This document shows, one piece after another, positions 6,610 through 14,180 of a stretch of 23,221 nucleotides of DNA. A model generated the notes under the pieces. The model did not search any database. It worked only from the letters and a program-made list of their open reading frames with translations, and was not told the DNA's origin. The stretch lies in NCBI GenBank assembly GCA_030041195.1, contig JASHOI010000093.1:1-23221 (forward strand), read 5' to 3'. The position numbers and the translations under genes are program-made. This stretch comes from Streptosporangiaceae bacterium. GTDB taxonomy: Bacteria > Actinomycetota > Actinomycetes > Streptosporangiales > Streptosporangiaceae. Position 1 is the stretch's first letter, and each line of letters opens with the position of its first letter.

Positions 6610-7095
6610 GTGGAAATCAGGCGAGCCACCGATCGGGACTGGCCGCTGATCTACCCGTTCTATGCCGTGATCATGGCCGAGGGGAGGACCTATCCGTTCC
6701 CCGAGCGGCAGACGCTCGGCGAGGCCCGGCCCTGGTGGATGGAGGAGCCGCCGGGCCAGACGGTCGTAGCCGTCAGCGACGGGGAGATCCTGGGCTCAGC
6801 GAAGATGGGGCCCAACCGGCCGGGGCGCGGGTCGCACGTGGCGACGGCGTCGTTCCTTGTCGATCCGGCCCACCAGGACCAGGGTGTGGGCCGCGCCCTC
6901 GCGGAATACGTCCTGGACTGGTGCACCTCGGCCGGATTTGCGAGCATCCAGTTCAACGCGGTCGTCGAGTCGAACGCCCCGGCCATCCACCTCTGGCAGT
7001 CGCTGGGGTTCCAGATCATCGGCACGGTCCCCGACGCCTTCGACCACCCCGAGGACGGCCTGGTCGGCCTGCACGTCATGTTCCGCTACCTCTGA
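6610..7095 (+). CDS. GNAT-family N-acetyltransferase
   Basis: The protein has 161 residues. The GNAT fold is seen from the start (VEIRRATDRDWPLIYPFY), with the acetyl-CoA binding motif A in FLVDPAHQDQGVGRALAEYVLDW (the QxxGxG/A loop is QDQGVGRA). After it come FNAVVESNAPAIHLWQSLGFQIIGTVPDAF, the standard N...A..L..SLGF motif B, and a closing strand. It resembles phosphinothricin-acetyltransferase-like and YhhY-like members, but the acceptor cannot be named. I use GTG 6610 because it starts the family region and has a -10 box 7 nt upstream. An ATG at 6550 is in frame, but would leave only 11 nt to the divergent DUF885 start and would add a region unlike the family. Confidence 0.85.
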   Translation: MEIRRATDRDWPLIYPFYAVIMAEGRTYPFPERQTLGEARPWWMEEPPGQTVVAVSDGEILGSAKMGPNRPGRGSHVATASFLVDPAHQDQGVGRALAEYVLDWCTSAGFASIQFNAVVESNAPAIHLWQSLGFQIIGTVPDAFDHPEDGLVGLHVMFRYL

Positions 7096-7177
7096 GTCAC
7101 TCGGCGCCGTTCGGCGCTGCTGGCCGGGCCCTGCCGCGCGGCACCGGGCGGGTAGGCAAGTGGTGGCGCCGCGGCGC

Positions 7178-7183
7178 TACCCT
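7178..7183 (+). promoter_or_regulatory. Candidate -10 of a leaderless transcript (lgt)
   Basis: TACCCT (TAnnnT) stands 6 nt before the lgt ATG at 7190, and no Shine-Dalgarno is visible in the gap. No clear -35 is seen. Confidence 0.35.
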
Positions 7184-7189
7184 CGGTCC

Positions 7190-8113
7190 ATGGCCCTGTC
7201 CGTGCCGGTGTTCATCCCGAGCCCCCCGATCAACGGTTTCCACCTGGGGCCTCTGTACATACACTTCTACGGCCTGATGTACGTCGTCGCGATCACGGCC
7301 GCGGTGATCATCGCCAGGCGGCGCTGGCGGGCCGTTGGCGGCGACCCCGCGCTGCTCACCGACGTGGCCACGTGGGCGGTCCCGGCCGGCATCATCGGCG
7401 GCAGGATCTACTTCGACATCACCACGCCGTTCGACATCACGCCGCACACCTGGTGGGGACCGTTCGCGGTCTGGGAGGGTGGCCTGGGTGTATGGGGCGG
7501 CATCGCGGCGGGCGCCGCCGTCGGCATCTGGCGGGTGCACCGGGCCGGGGCTGACTGGCGGCTGATGGGCAACGCGGTCGCCCCAGCGTTGCTGGTCGCG
7601 CAGGCGATCGGCCGGATCGGCAACTACTTCAACCAGGAGCTTTTCGGCAAGCCGACCGGCCTGCCCTGGGGCCTTGAGATCTCCAGGGCGGCGCGGCTGA
7701 ACGCCGGGATTCCCGCGGCCGACCTGAAGTACAGCACGTTCCAGCCGTCATTCCTGTACGAGCTGATCTTCGATCTGGCTTTCGCCGCGTTCCTGGTCTG
7801 GCTCGGTCACCACCGCGACATCAAGCCGCCGGGCCTGCTGGCGCTGTACGTGGCCGGCTACTCCGGCTACCGGATCTTCGAGGAGACCATCAGGATCGAC
7901 TCCTCGGCGCACTTCCTCGGGCTCCGGCTGAACTTCTTCATCGCGCTGGTCATGACCGTGGTCGGGCTCACCTGGTTCGTCTTTACCCAGCGGCGGAAGC
8001 AACCGCCGGAACCGGCCGCGGAGGCGCAGTCCGTGCCGAGCGGCGCCAGCGAAGCGAGCGGCGCCACTGAGCCGAGCGGCGCGATTGAGCCGAGCGGCGC
8101 CACCGAGACCTAG
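7190..8113 (+). CDS. lgt: Prolipoprotein diacylglyceryl transferase
   Basis: The protein has 307 residues and about seven membrane helices. It moves diacylglycerol from phosphatidylglycerol to the lipobox cysteine of prolipoproteins in the plasma membrane, the first step of lipoprotein maturation. The Lgt signature is clear: GRIGNYFNQELFG (141-153) followed by KPTGLPWGLEI. The N-terminal INGFHLGPLYIHFYGLMY and the C-terminal SGYRIFEETIRID helix region also fit. At the position of E. coli His103 (GGxxFHGG) this protein has Trp102 (GGLGVWGG); as far as I recall this is usual in actinobacterial Lgt. The last 30 residues are a hydrophilic tail built from a six-residue repeat. The start is ATG 7190; the frame is open far upstream, but that part overlaps the GNAT gene. 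Confidence 0.95.
   Translation: MALSVPVFIPSPPINGFHLGPLYIHFYGLMYVVAITAAVIIARRRWRAVGGDPALLTDVATWAVPAGIIGGRIYFDITTPFDITPHTWWGPFAVWEGGLGVWGGIAAGAAVGIWRVHRAGADWRLMGNAVAPALLVAQAIGRIGNYFNQELFGKPTGLPWGLEISRAARLNAGIPAADLKYSTFQPSFLYELIFDLAFAAFLVWLGHHRDIKPPGLLALYVAGYSGYRIFEETIRIDSSAHFLGLRLNFFIALVMTVVGLTWFVFTQRRKQPPEPAAEAQSVPSGASEASGATEPSGAIEPSGATET
8036..8107 (+). repeat. Four 18-bp tandem repeats encoding the Lgt tail
   Basis: Four in-frame units start at 8036, 8054, 8072 and 8090, each close to CCGAGCGGCGCCACTGAG. They encode PSGASE, ASGATE, PSGAIE and PSGATE, followed directly by Thr and the TAG stop. The length probably varies between related strains by slippage. Confidence 0.9.
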
Positions 8114-8117
8114 CCGG

Positions 8118-8513
8118 TCAGCCGCGCATGTTCACGGCGTTCACCCGGACCGGCCGGATCGTGACCACCACGCGGCTCTGGCCCGGCTGGTCGTGGACGC
8201 GCAGGTTCGCGTTGTACTTCGCGCCGACCCGGTCGGCGAACGCGTAGTCGTCGTCGGGAGAGATCTCAGCGTCGCCGCGGATTTCCAGGTAGCGGTACGG
8301 GACGGCCAGGTCGAGCAGGAACAGGGTCGCCGCCGGGTTCGCCCGCATGTTCTTCGTCTTCTGCCGGGCGCTGTTCAGCGACAGGCGGATCGTGTCGCCG
8401 TCAGCGAGGAACCAGACCTCAGACAGCTGCGGGCGGCCGTCCGGGCCGACCGTGCCGAGCGTGGCCACCTGGCCGTCTAGCAGGTCCCGGTAGGACGGGG
8501 GGATCTCTGGCAA
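8118..8513 (-). CDS. PPOX-class (split-barrel) F420/FMN-dependent oxidoreductase
   Basis: The protein has 131 residues and a single split beta-barrel of the pyridoxamine-phosphate-oxidase-like superfamily: DGQVATLGTVGPDGRPQLSEVWFLADGDTIRLSLNSARQKTKNMRANPAATLFLLDL, then the YRYLEIRGDAEI strand. This pattern is typical of actinobacterial PPOX proteins that use F420 or flavin; substrate unknown. The frame is open further upstream, but TTG 8513 has AGGAG (8523-8519) 5 nt before it and gives the expected N-terminus. That Shine-Dalgarno overlaps the stop codon of the upstream membrane protein, so translation is probably coupled. Only 4 nt separate its stop from the convergent lgt stop. Confidence 0.85.
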   Translation of the reverse strand: MPEIPPSYRDLLDGQVATLGTVGPDGRPQLSEVWFLADGDTIRLSLNSARQKTKNMRANPAATLFLLDLAVPYRYLEIRGDAEISPDDDYAFADRVGAKYNANLRVHDQPGQSRVVVTIRPVRVNAVNMRG

Positions 8514-8518
8514 GGATT

Positions 8519-8523
8519 CTCCT
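8519..8523 (-). promoter_or_regulatory. Shine-Dalgarno that fixes a TTG start and overlaps a stop codon
   Basis: On the minus strand TAGGAG merges the TAG stop (8524-8522) of the GT-C-like gene with the AGGAG that serves TTG 8513. This supports translational coupling of the pair. Confidence 0.65.
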
Positions 8524-10159
8524 ATGGCTGCTCGGTTATCGATGCGGTGGGCAAGGTGGCGGCCACCCGCCACCCAGGGGCCGGGTGACGATGGGCGGCC
8601 CCGACCCAGAACTTGACCCCCGTGCGTGCGTCACTGGATGTGCAGATCGACTGAGCCCGGAACAGGATCGTCCACTGCGGTCCGACCACGCAGGACCGCA
8701 CGCCGATCCGGTCCGCGTAGGCGACCAGCCCGACCGTGTCGATCCAGTCATGGTTCATGATGTTCAGCACGATCGGCCGGCCGTGGGCCGCGGCCGCAAG
8801 CTGGTCCACGGCGTGCGGGATCTGCGGCACCCCGTAATACTTGGCCGGCGGGTCGTCCTTGTTGTCCTTATGCTGCGGCACCACCATCGCGATGACCGCG
8901 GCCCCGGTCACCGCCGCGATCAGGCCGAGCCCGGCCCGCCTGAGGTCCACTCTCTGGGCAACGGCCGCGACCACCACGATCACCACGAGCAGCGGAGCGG
9001 CCCAGTAGAAGTAGCCCAGGTAGGCCTGTGAGATGTCGTTGTCGTCGACGCCCTTGACCGCGTAGTAGACGAACAGCACGGTCAGCAGGCCCACCGCCGC
9101 CAGCGACATGAACAGGAACCGGCGCAGGCCGGGGAGCGGGCAACGCCACGCGAGCGCCAGCGCGACGAGGCTGACCAGCACGCCGACGGCCAGGCCGCCG
9201 ATATCCGCGGTCGTGGCCGGGATGCCCGGCCACCAGTAACGCAGCATGTAGCCGATGGAGAAGACCACCGAGTGATGCGTCAGGTGCCCGGACGCGGCCC
9301 GCGCATAGGTGAGGTAGTGGCCGAACTGGCCCGGCCAGTGCAGCGCGGTGTTCAGCGCGATCGGGAACGCGAGCACCGCGGACACCACCACCGCCGCGAT
9401 CCAGTGACCGGCGGGCACGCGGGGCGGCCGGTCCCCGGCGGAGCGGCGGCGACGCCGCACGATGATCAGCGTGACCACCGACGCGATAACGATGACCGGC
9501 GAGAACAGCAGGAACTCCGCCTGCCCGTTGATGCACAGCCAGGCCGACAACGCGAGCAGCCACAGATCCACGGTCTGCCCGGCGGCGACGGACGCCGCCG
9601 ACACCAGGAGCAGCAGGGTCGGCGCGAAGTAGACGTACGGCATCCACCCGGAGTTGACCGTCAGCGGGTGCAAGGCGAAGAACAGCAGCGCGGCCGCCAG
9701 AGCGGCCACCGCCACCTCCCACGAACCGGCCTGCCGGGCGAGCACCGCCAGTGAGGCCGCGATCAGCGCGGCGTTCAGCAGCAGGATCGCGAGCAGCTGC
9801 CCGTTCCACGGCGTCGGCACCAGGTGCAGCAGGTCATGGAAGAACGACTCGCCCGCGGCCATCGCGTACAGGAAGGCCGGCCCGGGATGGTAGAAGCCTT
9901 CCTTGGAGTAGTTGCCGGTCAGCAGGTCGAAGCGCTTGGCCTGGAGGACCGCGATCGTGTTGGCGGCGAAGTCCTGGTTCTCGTAGATCTTGGTGGTGAA
10001 CAGGTACGCGTTCCGCAACACCAGCACGGCGGCGAGCGTGAGGAACGACCACAGCCAGGTAACCGTGGCCAGGGACCAGCGGCGCTCGGTGGCCTTGGGC
10101 GACGCAGTGGTGCGCGGCTGCTCGGGCGTGGCGAGCTTGCGGGAAGGCGAGACCTCCAC
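8522..10159 (-). CDS. Polytopic membrane protein, probable GT-C-type glycosyltransferase
   Basis: The protein has 545 residues. After a basic, Pro/Thr-rich N-terminal tail of about 25 residues, the first helix (VTWLWSFLTLAAVLVL) leads into an outside loop with YENQDFAAN and then a conserved-looking GFYHPGPAFLYAMAAGE. About ten more helices follow, then a soluble C-terminal domain of about 130 residues (from around QHKDNKDDPPAKYYG). An acidic residue in the first extracytoplasmic loop and a C-terminal globular part are the layout of GT-C enzymes that use polyprenyl-phosphate sugars. Sequence identity to a named family is not evident to me. GTG 10159 is chosen because AAGGAG lies 7 nt upstream. 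It is translationally coupled to the PPOX gene. Confidence 0.65.
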   Translation of the reverse strand: MEVSPSRKLATPEQPRTTASPKATERRWSLATVTWLWSFLTLAAVLVLRNAYLFTTKIYENQDFAANTIAVLQAKRFDLLTGNYSKEGFYHPGPAFLYAMAAGESFFHDLLHLVPTPWNGQLLAILLLNAALIAASLAVLARQAGSWEVAVAALAAALLFFALHPLTVNSGWMPYVYFAPTLLLLVSAASVAAGQTVDLWLLALSAWLCINGQAEFLLFSPVIVIASVVTLIIVRRRRRSAGDRPPRVPAGHWIAAVVVSAVLAFPIALNTALHWPGQFGHYLTYARAASGHLTHHSVVFSIGYMLRYWWPGIPATTADIGGLAVGVLVSLVALALAWRCPLPGLRRFLFMSLAAVGLLTVLFVYYAVKGVDDNDISQAYLGYFYWAAPLLVVIVVVAAVAQRVDLRRAGLGLIAAVTGAAVIAMVVPQHKDNKDDPPAKYYGVPQIPHAVDQLAAAAHGRPIVLNIMNHDWIDTVGLVAYADRIGVRSCVVGPQWTILFRAQSICTSSDARTGVKFWVGAAHRHPAPGWRVAATLPTASITEQP

Positions 10160-10293
10160 GTTGGCTCTCCTTCGTCGTATCCGTCTGCGCCGGCCGACGG
10201 CCGGGCACAGGCGGGACACCAGGCTCCTGGCGTCCGGGTCAGCGCCTGCTGTGTGTCGCGGTAAGGACGATCGTGCAGCCGTAAGATAGCAAT

Positions 10294-10308
10294 CCCGCTA
10301 CCAGCGGG
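10294..10308. repeat. Perfect 6-bp inverted repeat
   Basis: CCCGCT-ACC-AGCGGG lies between the divergent genes, just upstream of the possible leftward -10. It may be an operator or a chance hairpin. Confidence 0.4.
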
Positions 10309-10430
10309 CGATATGTTCAGATGGTACCCAGCTAGGTTTCGGGATACTGCCGGGCGGGTGCGCTAATTCCGCGGCGGCCGGCTGCCAGCGCACGCCCAGA
10401 CGCGCGGCCGGCTCCGGCCGGGTGCCGGTC

Positions 10431-10439
10431 TGTTACACT
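10431..10439 (+). promoter_or_regulatory. Extended -10 promoter of the DUF2142-like gene
   Basis: TGTTACACT fits the extended -10 form TGnTAnnnT. A start about 7 nt later would give a leader of about 60 nt that includes the GGAG before GTG 10506. No -35 consensus is seen, as is usual with extended -10 promoters. Confidence 0.4.
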
Positions 10440-10505
10440 TCCTCGTCTGCCGCGCCAGCCCGCGGTAAGCCTGTCGGAATCGGGGTAACTGGGCACGGAG
10501 GAGTG

Positions 10506-12098
10506 GTGCGCGACACCGATCTGCCCACGGACAGCGCGCGTTCGCTGCCCCCTCCCGATGAAGAGCACAGCCCGCGTCCACGGGCGGCTCTGCCGTGGCG
10601 CGCCTGGCTCGGCTGGTTCGCGGCCTTTCTGCTGATCGCGGCGGGTTGGGCGCTGGTGACGCCGCTCGACCAGGTTCCCGACGAGGCGGACCACGTCTAC
10701 CGCGCCGCGGCGGTGGTCCACGGCGAGATCTTCCCGCACGACGTCACCTATGACCACGGGACGGGAGCGATCGTGAACGTCCGGGTGGGCCTCATGCTGC
10801 CGGCCTACCCCGGCCCGTGCGGTACGTTCCCGCGCGCCTCGTGCTCGTTCGCCTCGGCGCCGCCGGGCGAGGTCACGGTGGTCACCGGCGAGGGCCGGAT
10901 GTTCCCGTTCTATTACGCGCTGGTCGGATGGCCGTCCCTGGTGTCCTCCGATCGCACCGGCTGGTACCTCATGAGGCTGGACAACGCGATCTTGTGCGCG
11001 CTGCTGCTGGCGACCGCCGCTGTCGTGGTGATGTCGCTGCCGAGGCGGCCACTGGTGCTCGCCGCCGCGATGCTCGTGGGGCTGACTCCCGAGGCTCTCG
11101 CGCTGACCGGAGGCGTCAACTCAAGCGCGCTGGAAGCGGCCGCTGCGGTGTGCTACTGGGCGGTGCTGCTCGCGCTGATCCACGGCAACTCCGCCCTGAG
11201 CCGGCGGCTTCTGGTCTGGATAGCCGTGGGCGCCACCGTCGTGCTGAGCCTGACCCGCGAATATGACTGGCTGTGGGCGGCAATTGCGATGATCCTGGTC
11301 CTCGCCACCGCGACCGCGGAGCAGTGGCGATCGTTCCTGCGGTCGCGCGTGGCCCGGGTCATGCTCTGTGTTATCGCCGTGGCCGCGGGCCTGACCGAGA
11401 TCTGGTCGTTCCGTTTCAAGGCCTACCAGGTCTTCCCGTGGCGGTCCGCGCCGCTGAGCCTGGCCGCGGCGGTACGCGCCGGCGTGGTGCAAGCGCCGAT
11501 ACAGCTCCGGGAGACTCTAGGGTTCCTCGGCTGGGACACGATCTCGCCCCCGGCAGCGGCAGGGGTGTGCTGGGCCCTGGCCGTGGCCGCGGTGGTAGTG
11601 ATCGGCTTTGCCACTAGCCGGCGGGCGGGCCTGCTCGTCGTGGCGGGTGTGGCGCTGGTCGTTGCCGCGCCCTACGCGATCACCGTGGCAGGCTCCCTCC
11701 ATCCTGCGATCGGGGAGTGGCTGGGGCGTTACACGCTGCCGCTCGCGGTCGGCGTGCCCCTGCTGGCCGTTGCCGGTGGCCGCCCGGCTCACGCCGAGCG
11801 CCGGGAGCGCCGGGTCGTGATCGTGCTGGCCTCAGCCATCATGATCCTCGTCCTCTGCGGTCAGGCGGCGGTCTACTGGCACGCTTCGACGCTGTTCCTG
11901 ACTGTGCCGCCGCGGACGCCGTTTGTCGTCGCGCCCGGGCCGACGCCGCAAATGGATGGGCTGATCGGCTCGGGCTTGGTTGTCCTGGGCGCGCTGGGCA
12001 TCCTGGCCAGCATCCTGGCGGCCGAGTACGGCGGACCGTCGTCGCATGCGGTGCCGGAGAAAAGCCGTTCCAGTGCGCCGTCCCACGCGCCGTCCTAG
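10506..12098 (+). CDS. DUF2142-like polytopic membrane protein
   Basis: The protein has 530 residues and about eleven membrane helices. The first helix (LGWFAAFLLIAAGWALVTPL) is followed directly by DQVPDEADHVYRAAAVVHGEIF, which matches the P-DE-xH-xRA...GE pattern at the start of DUF2142 proteins. DUF2142 members sit in cell-surface polysaccharide loci and are thought to be GT-C-like glycosyltransferases. A long outside loop follows (about 95-130, with paired Cys residues in GPCGTFPRASCSF that could form a disulfide). The N-terminus is a 30-residue acidic, Pro-rich cytoplasmic tail. The start is GTG 10506 with GGAG 5 nt upstream; GTG 10503 is equally possible. It is the only rightward gene in this glycan region. 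Confidence 0.7.
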   Translation: MRDTDLPTDSARSLPPPDEEHSPRPRAALPWRAWLGWFAAFLLIAAGWALVTPLDQVPDEADHVYRAAAVVHGEIFPHDVTYDHGTGAIVNVRVGLMLPAYPGPCGTFPRASCSFASAPPGEVTVVTGEGRMFPFYYALVGWPSLVSSDRTGWYLMRLDNAILCALLLATAAVVVMSLPRRPLVLAAAMLVGLTPEALALTGGVNSSALEAAAAVCYWAVLLALIHGNSALSRRLLVWIAVGATVVLSLTREYDWLWAAIAMILVLATATAEQWRSFLRSRVARVMLCVIAVAAGLTEIWSFRFKAYQVFPWRSAPLSLAAAVRAGVVQAPIQLRETLGFLGWDTISPPAAAGVCWALAVAAVVVIGFATSRRAGLLVVAGVALVVAAPYAITVAGSLHPAIGEWLGRYTLPLAVGVPLLAVAGGRPAHAERRERRVVIVLASAIMILVLCGQAAVYWHASTLFLTVPPRTPFVVAPGPTPQMDGLIGSGLVVLGALGILASILAAEYGGPSSHAVPEKSRSSAPSHAPS

Positions 12099-12121
12099 GC
12101 CGCGGGGTTGAGCAGCGGCGG

Positions 12122-12496
12122 CTATGCCGGCCGGCCCAACACGACGATGATCAGCCCCGAGACGACCATGACCGAGCCGGCCCAGGTCAGTACCGTGGCG
12201 CGTTCGTGCAGGATGAGGATGCTCGCGGTCAGGATTCCTAGGTAGCCGAGAGCGTTGAAGGGATAGGCGACGCTCAGCGGTACCCGGGACAGCGCTGCCA
12301 GCCAGACCACCGCGGAGACGCCGAACACCAAGAGCCCGAGCAGCACCCAGGGCGACGTGACCGCGGCGACCGCGAGCGAACCGCGGGAATGGGCCGCACG
12401 GGATGACGCGACCTGCATCCCGTGCTTGAGCATGACCTGCCCGACGGCCGCGGTCGCCACGGCGAATAGCACCAGTGCCAGGTTGCTGATGGTCAA
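12122..12496 (-). CDS. SMR/EamA-type four-helix membrane protein, possible lipid-linked sugar flippase
   Basis: The protein has 124 residues and four predicted helices (about 3-22, 50-70, 76-97, 103-121), the size of small multidrug resistance proteins. Motifs: AVGQVMLKHGM in helix 1 and LSRVPLSVAYPFNALGYLGILTASILILHE before and in helix 3, ending WAGSVMVVSGLIIVVLG. The S-VAYPF-ALG pattern is close to the ArnE/ArnF type that flips undecaprenyl-phosphate-aminoarabinose, but general SMR exporters share it. The start is TTG 12496 with AAGGAG (12509-12504) 7 nt upstream. The frame is open further upstream, but that part is Pro/Arg-rich and has no helix. It follows the GT2-methyltransferase gene after 115 nt. 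Confidence 0.75.
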   Translation of the reverse strand: MTISNLALVLFAVATAAVGQVMLKHGMQVASSRAAHSRGSLAVAAVTSPWVLLGLLVFGVSAVVWLAALSRVPLSVAYPFNALGYLGILTASILILHERATVLTWAGSVMVVSGLIIVVLGRPA

Positions 12497-12536
12497 GGGA
12501 TGTCTCCTTGGAGTGTCTTCCTCGCCAGGCCGGCGG

Positions 12537-12563
12537 CGGTCCGGCTGCTGCGCGGCCGGACCG
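12537..12563. terminator. Perfect 9-bp hairpin between two co-directed genes
   Basis: CGGTCCGGC (12537-12545) and GCCGGACCG (12555-12563) are perfect complements around a 9-nt loop. It lies in the 115-nt gap between the GT2-methyltransferase stop and the SMR-like start. With no T-run it may be a terminator, a processing site or an attenuator between the two genes. Confidence 0.45.
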
Positions 12564-12611
12564 GCCGGCGACGTGGCACGGCGGGTGCCGGGAAGGACCG
12601 GGCCGCCCGCA

Positions 12612-14078
12612 TCAGACGAGCTCGACATGCACCGTTTCCTGCGCGTGCGGGGTCAACCTGAGGATGAACTGGTAGCCGAACAGCGTCGGCCGGGCGCGGA
12701 CGAGCGCCCGGTCGCTCTTGTGCGCCATCCGGAGCCTGCGCCCGTCCAGGCCGGAGACGGCTCGCAGCGGCAAGCCGGTGGCCGTCTCCTCGAGGATGTC
12801 GAATCCGCTGGCGCGGACGAGCCGACGCAGGGTCGCTTGAGTAAAGAACCGCAGGTGCGTATCGTCCAGGATGCCCCGGCGGTCGTAGCCGAACAGACCG
12901 GTGGCGACCCGCATGCGTGGGTACCAGTGCGCGAAGTTCGGCACCGAGAGCATCACCTGGCCGCCGGGCCGCAGCACTCGGCACATGTCACGCAGCACCT
13001 TGCCCGGCCGTGACAGGTGCTCGATGACGTCCGCGGCGACGACGACGTCGAAGCCGTCACCCACTGCGTCCGGTATGCCTTCCTCGAGGCTGGCCAGGAC
13101 GAAGCGATCGGTGCGGTCCCGGACACCCGGGACCTCCACGCAGTCCACGCCGGTCACCCGGTGGCCTGCGGCCCGGGCATGCGCGGCGAACAGGCCGCCG
13201 GAGCAGCCGAGGTCCAGGATCTGGCAGGCCGGCAGGTCCGCCAGCATCTCGAGGATCACCGCATGCGAGGACCCGTCGCCATCCTTGAACGCGTAGTGCT
13301 GCGGCCTGGGCACCCATTCCGAGGTGCCGAACCCCATGACCGACAGGCGGTAGTCCAGCACGTCCCGGACCACGTTTTTGGCGTATCGCACGCCGTTGAC
13401 GTAGCAGATCTCGTCGCCGTAGTAGGTGGGGATCGGGATCTCCAGAATCCGTTTCCCGGCGTGCAGCAGCTGCACGATGATCTGCGTGTCGAAGTCGAAA
13501 TCATCGGTGTTGTGCTCGAACGGGATATCGCGCAATACGCTGGTGCTGTATGCGCGGTACCCGGAATGGAACTCGGTCAGCGACGTGCCGAGCACCGCGT
13601 TCTCGACGCGGGTCAGGATCCGGTTGCCGACCAGCTTGTATAGCGGCATCCCGCCGCGCCGGGCGGCCCCCTTCTGCATCATCCGGGAGCCCATCACGGC
13701 GTCGCATTCGCCGCGCTCCAGCGGGGCTACCATCTCGGGCAGCATCTCCGGTGCGTACTGGCCATCCCCGTGCAGCAGGACCACGATGTCCAGCCCGCGC
13801 TCCAGCGCCAGCTTGTACGCCGCCTTCTGGTTACCGCCGTAGCCGAGGTTCTTGACATGCCGCAGCACCAGGGTCTCTGGCGTATCCGGCCGCTGCGCCC
13901 AGGCCCGTGCCCGCGCCGCCGTGTTGTCGTGGCTGGCATCGTCGAGCACGATCACTTCGGCGATCCGTTCCCGGAAGCCGGCAGGAACCCGGTCCAGCGT
14001 CGCGGCCAGCGTCGACTCTGCGTTGTAGGCGACCACGAGGATGCCGATACGGGGGCGGTCCAGACCGGTTCCGGTCAC
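12612..14078 (-). CDS. Glycosyltransferase family 2 fused to SAM-dependent methyltransferase
   Basis: A 488-residue fusion. Residues 10-230 are a GT2 of the dolichyl-phosphate-mannose-synthase type: RIGILVVAYNAESTLAATLD, VIVLDDASHDNT (about 43-54), LLHGDGQYAPEM with the metal-binding acidic motif (about 101-112), and FHSGYRAYSTSVL. After a linker, residues about 270-450 are a class I methyltransferase: QILDLGCSGGLFAAHARA (SAM-binding loop about 286-303), FDVVVAADVIEHL, and VLRPGGQVMLSVPNFAHW. There is no membrane helix at the C-terminus. The enzyme probably attaches a sugar to a lipid carrier or glycan and methylates the same product or its neighbour. GTG 14078 has GGGAG 9 nt upstream and a -10 box about 38 nt upstream. 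Confidence 0.9.
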   Translation of the reverse strand: MTGTGLDRPRIGILVVAYNAESTLAATLDRVPAGFRERIAEVIVLDDASHDNTAARARAWAQRPDTPETLVLRHVKNLGYGGNQKAAYKLALERGLDIVVLLHGDGQYAPEMLPEMVAPLERGECDAVMGSRMMQKGAARRGGMPLYKLVGNRILTRVENAVLGTSLTEFHSGYRAYSTSVLRDIPFEHNTDDFDFDTQIIVQLLHAGKRILEIPIPTYYGDEICYVNGVRYAKNVVRDVLDYRLSVMGFGTSEWVPRPQHYAFKDGDGSSHAVILEMLADLPACQILDLGCSGGLFAAHARAAGHRVTGVDCVEVPGVRDRTDRFVLASLEEGIPDAVGDGFDVVVAADVIEHLSRPGKVLRDMCRVLRPGGQVMLSVPNFAHWYPRMRVATGLFGYDRRGILDDTHLRFFTQATLRRLVRASGFDILEETATGLPLRAVSGLDGRRLRMAHKSDRALVRARPTLFGYQFILRLTPHAQETVHVELV

Positions 14079-14115
14079 TATTCCCGGCTCCCTTGTTGGG
14101 TTGGTGGGCGGCACG

Positions 14116-14121
14116 ATAGTA
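14116..14121 (-). promoter_or_regulatory. Candidate -10 box of the GT2-methyltransferase gene
   Basis: TACTAT on the minus strand; a start about 7 nt later gives a 31-nt leader that includes the GGGAG at 14092-14088. No good -35 is seen. Confidence 0.4.
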
Positions 14122-14180
14122 CGGCCTGCCCGGTATGCCAGGTACGGCAAGTTCAGGATTAGCTTACGAGCGCCTGGGTG

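Larger units (their letters stand above)
10160..10505. other. 346-nt divergent intergenic region
   Basis: This gap separates two divergent membrane-protein genes and holds no convincing coding sequence. It contains a short hairpin (10294-10308), an extended -10 box for the rightward gene (10431-10439), and Shine-Dalgarno sequences at both ends. A TATCTT on the minus strand (10288-10283) could be a leftward -10 but has no good -35. Composition is slightly less GC-rich between 10,280 and 10,350. Confidence 0.7.

Noticed and set aside
4826..6649. A 607-codon open frame antisense to the DUF885 gene, and similar long antisense frames at 14178-15755, 19096-20910, 20726-22021 and 15949-17262
   Set aside because: Their translations are low-complexity, rich in Arg, Pro, Gly, Val and His, and match no family. 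They are the normal by-product of G/C-rich third positions on the opposite strand, where real conserved proteins are found.
12493..12984. Leftward frame overlapping the 3' part of the GT2-methyltransferase gene
   Set aside because: Arg/Pro-rich with no family resemblance; the conserved methyltransferase reading is in another frame.
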